NCBI GenBank assembly: GCA_004794655.1 | Contig: SMMW01000601.1 | Coordinates: forward strand, 558,001-622,000 | Source of the DNA: Marisa cornuarietis | Lineage: Eukaryota; Mollusca; Gastropoda; Architaenioglossa; Ampullariidae | Direction of reading: 5' to 3' | DNA length: 64,000 bases | In this document: piece after piece, positions 49,640 to 64,000 of the stretch | Numbering within the stretch: position 1 is the first letter of the stretch | Layout of the letters: each line of letters starts with the position of its first letter | Position numbers and translations under genes: made by a program | Notes under the pieces: generated by a model | Databases searched by the model: none | Told to the model about the DNA's origin: nothing | The model's input: only the letters and a program-made list of their open reading frames with translations

Positions 49640-50160
49640 CTAACGCTCCACTGACGTCACACCTCGCTGACGTTTCGCACGTGTCACGTTCCGCTCCATC
49701 GACGCACGTGTACACACACGCACGCATGCACATACACACATCACAAACACCGTCGGCGCCAACCATGACGCGAGTCGGCGCTCTCAGTCAATGCCCCAGC
49801 CCTCAACAACCCCTACCACCCCCATCGCCGCCTCGTCATCTTCCGTCACGTGACGAACACTCCGCGACTCAGCTCTAGATCCCAGGAGGCGAGGGGACGC
49901 ATACAAGATGGGTAGGAGGGGGAGGAGAGGAGGTCGAAGCGTACACGATCTCGTTTCTTGAATAACTCGAATCCTGGCTTCGCCATTTACCTCTGTCAAC
50001 TCCAACATTTTTTTTTCTTTTTGCGCGTCACAGGACATGCGGTCACAATCCAGTCACAGCGACACAGTCGTACCGTATCAACATCCGGGCAACTCGTCGA
50101 CACACGTGCCTGAACTCATCCCTTCGTATCCACCGGACAGCGTGTGTTCAAAAGCTTGAA
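49640..50160. promoter_or_regulatory. CpG-rich promoter-like block
   Basis: Unlike its AT-rich surroundings, this stretch is CpG- and GC-rich. It contains a perfect CRE palindrome (49,652-49,659), several ACGTG core motifs and TCACGTGA (about 49,845-49,852). Such clusters mark promoters or enhancers in many animals. No adjacent first exon can be supported, so the gene served is unknown. Confidence 0.3.
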
Positions 50161-50499
50161 TATGGTGCACCTTCTTGTACTCTTCTTTTCCTTGGACTGT
50201 TCATAGGCGCGCGTGGCCACGTCCTTCCGCTCGGAGGAGCAGTTTTGGTGAATTGACCCGTATATAGATGTAATAATTATACATCGCAAAAACATGACAA
50301 AGCATTATATTAAATTCACAGGAGACAAAAACAGTTATGACGACACCTTTCCCCAGCCAACCCTGTTGTACCCCGTCCCCATCAATAGAAGAAAAAACAA
50401 GAAAAATGAAAAAAGCAGTTCGTGCGTTAGTTCATCTATGGTAATCCATAAATGTCAAAACTCGGAAATGGCTTGCTCGTCGAGGCTTGATGAGTGAGT

Positions 50500-51348
50500 G
50501 GGTGGTAGAGAGAGAGAGAGAGAAAAAAAAAGCGTGAGAGAGAGATTTGCCTATCATGACGCGTAATCTGATGACAATGATAATGTTACATGATTAATGA
50601 GATGAAAAGAGAATGCGTTTCTTCGGTTACTGTGTACTGTGACTTGTATGTCGACTAAAGTCGCCAGCCACTTCCACTGATAGCGGTAGAAAAACTAGCC
50701 TTTAAGACTAAATCAGAAAATATACCAGCTAGCGTCACGACCTGTAACTAGGACGCTGTGAAGTCACAAGTCTTGCTTATGAGAGGCATGACTCGGCAAG
50801 TACAATAATTTTATTTTCTCTTCTGTTCAGAGGGGTTCTGACTTTTTTGTTTTGCCTTATTACTCCTAATCCTAGCCTGTCAGAGAAAAAGAATTAGGAA
50901 TACAACGAAAATCGTTAAGCCATATATAAAATATGTTGCATAAACAGAACAGTTTGTTTTCGTTACCACAGAGAGAGAGAGAGAGATGAAGAAAGGAAAG
51001 GAATTCGGCTGATATACAAGTGACAATGAGATTATTTGTATACAGATTGTCTTGTAATAATTGTTTTAAGTGTTTAGGTATTCAGAGTTATGTGGATAAA
51101 AAATGTAGGATAATGTCCAGAAATATTGTCAATCAGCGAAGAAGTGAGCCCAAAAATCAACCAGAACCTCGTTGGTGATTAACCACATTTGGGTAGCACT
51201 CTTATCCAGGTAGTGAAGAAAACAAACAAGTTTTAGATTATCGAACAATACAGACCACAGTATCATTGGTCACGTGTCCGCTACTGGTCACGAACTAGTA
51301 ATCTTCATGGGTAAGGACTGAAATTTCTGAAAGATATTTACAGTTTAA

Positions 51349-51411
<63 letters not shown>

Positions 51412-52640
51412 TAATTTACAGTCAAGAACGACACCATGATGTTGAAAATAACGGGGAAAAATGGAGGATTACTTTGTGAAAACCTAAAAATGATCTTCCC
51501 ATTAGCTTTTATATTCGTAATCCAAAGCTATATGATTCCATTTGAGGGAAAATGGCGCCCCGTTCGGGTACTGGTACACTAATAGGGTGCAGTCGCACCG
51601 GTGCGCAGAAAACCCTCAGCAGCATAGGATGACATGGTGAACGCACCATGTCAGCAGCTGGCAACTTTTTAGGCCCCTTTACATTCGTTCGCTTCTCTCC
51701 CCTGCTGTACTCTTTCACGTCGTGCTGAGCCTCCACGACTTCTTGACAGGTCGTTATTCTTGAGTTCCTCGAGTAAATTCTTTTGACCTCGCTGTGGTCA
51801 CTCCACGATACTGTAATTCTTGCGTGGCAGGAGGAGAACAGTCAAACACGTACACTCAGCAGCCATACAAGGGGACGCAGATGGCAAGTGTTGTAAGCGG
51901 CTGACCGTGGATTTCTTTCCATAGGGGCAAGAAAAAAGGAAACGGCCGAGACAATCCAGCGATGATTTGAACGAGCAACAAAAGTGCGTTTCATCCACCA
52001 TAAAGAAAAGTCCCGCGGGGTGAGGCAGCAGAAGATGGGCAGGTAAGGATCTGTTGATGCCATACCGTCGACAAAGAAGTTTCAAGGAAATGCAGTCTTG
52101 TCAAAATATACTATAATGCAGGGGTCTTTGACGCTTAAAACACTCCTCCTTACCCACCCACAAAAACAAGTACCCTCCCCTAAGTGCTACCCGTTCCCCA
52201 AACCTTGGCATTGTACCCTGGCTCTCCCATAAAGTACGAGATCTGAGACCTGTGAGTATAAGAGCTCAACTGGCGGGACACGCATGCTAACAAGGGAGAG
52301 AAAACGTAAAGGTGATAATTATCTCCCGTGGATTCTTTTCTATCGGTAACAATATACGTTTAGCAGCAGTGACGTTTGACTGAATCTTACTACAGTCCAC
52401 AAACTTTGTCATAACACCCGTTTGCCTGGGCTATTTCTCAGCATGTCCATTTCATTGGTGGAACCGCAATATAGACCTTTCTAGAAGAAATTTCAAGTTT
52501 CACTTGGCAGACCACAGGTGGTTGGCAGTCACACGAGTGACAGTATGGTGCGGTCTGCGGCATCTTTTTCGACGCCTCGCTCGGAAGTTCACCCACTTCC
52601 GGAGTCTCCCCCCCCCACCCAAACTCCCTTAGCCCGTTAT
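50500..52640. other. Non-coding region downstream of the GPR158-like gene
   Basis: No supported gene. It contains a (GAT)n array (51,353-51,409). Minus-strand ORFs at 51,509-52,085 are not recognisable. Confidence 0.45.
51353..51409. repeat. (GAT)n microsatellite
   Basis: About 19 perfect units. Confidence 0.95.
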
Positions 52641-52645
52641 TTATT
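52640..52645 (-). terminator. Candidate poly(A) signal of the GPR158-like gene
   Basis: TTTATT on the + strand (AATAAA on the minus strand) about 100 nt beyond the stop codon of the receptor gene. Confidence 0.4.
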
Positions 52646-52741
52646 TTTTTTTTTGCAGATAGTTGAAACCACTCCTCCTGCTGCGCGCTCCCCTTGCGCG
52701 TGCAAGCCAACCGACCAATCAGCCCAAACGCGCGTCACCGA

Positions 52742-63451
<10,710 letters not shown>

Positions 63452-63576
63452 CTGAGTGCGCATGCACACGACAGAACACAAGACGGGGCAAAGGTCAGTT
63501 CTGCTAGCTAGAGCTCCACCCGAGTAAGTCGGTTTTAATGATTGACTGGCTTAGTAATAAATGTACTTTCACCTAA

Positions 63577-63765
63577 CATGAAGCAACAATGTCCGTCCAT
63601 TTGGGAAACACAATGATTCTGGTAACAGAAAGAGATGAAAGTCATCACAGAACAGGACCGACAGACCTAATGAAGCAACAATGTCCGTCCATTTGGGAAA
63701 CACAATGGTTCTGGTAACAGAAAGAGATGAAAGTCATGACAGAACAGGACCGACAGACCTAATGA
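63577..63765. repeat. 91-bp tandem duplication
   Basis: Two adjacent units starting TGAAGCAACAATGTCCGTCC differ at only about two bases (GATTCTGG/GGTTCTGG and CATCAC/CATGAC), which indicates a recent duplication. Confidence 0.9.
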
Positions 63766-64000
63766 GAACATCCTTTAAGCCATCGTGCTGACTGCAGCCA
63801 TGGCGAGTGAACTTATCGACGTTTAAACATGACATCTACCATCTGATCGCCTTCTGTGCACTTAATTTTTTTTTAATATTTCCAACATAATATCCTCAGA
63901 TTTTGAAACTTCTCGTCTTGCAATGAACTAAATTTAGTCAGCTGGCAGAATTGATAGGCTTTATAAGGCGAAGAATGACGGGAATACTCAGGATTTTTCT

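Noticed and set aside
51509..52085. Minus-strand ORFs downstream of the receptor
   Set aside because: No recognisable motif and no splice link to the receptor gene, whose stop and poly(A) signal lie before them.

Overview
The window is eukaryotic DNA: AT-rich, gene-poor, with canonical GT-AG introns, many di-, tri- and tetranucleotide microsatellites, tRNA-derived SINEs and non-LTR retrotransposons. Gene content (an SH3-containing PRMT2, a GPR158/CG31760-type class C receptor, an MEGF/SREC-type EGF-repeat remnant, molluscan-looking LINEs) suggests an invertebrate animal, most probably a gastropod mollusc. The taxonomy is inference; nothing in the window proves the species.

Layout. 1-255: terminal coding exon of an unidentified + strand gene, followed by its 3' UTR. 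256-19,900: almost no convincing coding sequence, but with SINEs, a pogo-like transposon end, degenerate tandem repeats, microsatellites, fragments resembling an SLC46-type transporter, and a minus-strand ORF with a cysteine-spaced, dibasic-flanked peptide motif (15,759-15,809). 19,928-21,490: an intronless-CDS class A GPCR of 433 aa. 21,500-26,280: intergenic, with a 5'-truncated minus-strand LINE copy. 26,293-30,942: a complete nine-exon PRMT2 gene (+). 31,788-38,663: a proposed two-exon minus-strand gene for a small membrane protein with a glycosylated Cys-rich ectodomain. Its single intron holds a 5 kb CR1/L2-like LINE, which is split by a solo LTR (5-bp target duplication CAGTC), which itself contains a SINE. 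38,797-39,415: a decayed EGF-repeat gene. 39,400-52,600: repeats, two candidate minus-strand exons, a LINE 3' fragment and a CpG-rich promoter-like block. 52,742-63,451: the seven-transmembrane and tail part of a GPR158-like orphan class C receptor on the minus strand (eight exons, phase-consistent); its extracellular exons lie beyond the right edge. Its introns contain a SINE, a foldback-type element with tandem-repeat arms, an LTR fragment and several microsatellites.

The genes are independent loci with no operon-like relationship. Two are receptors and one is a protein arginine methyltransferase. The exon models were joined by hand from splice signals and reading phase and have not been checked against transcripts.
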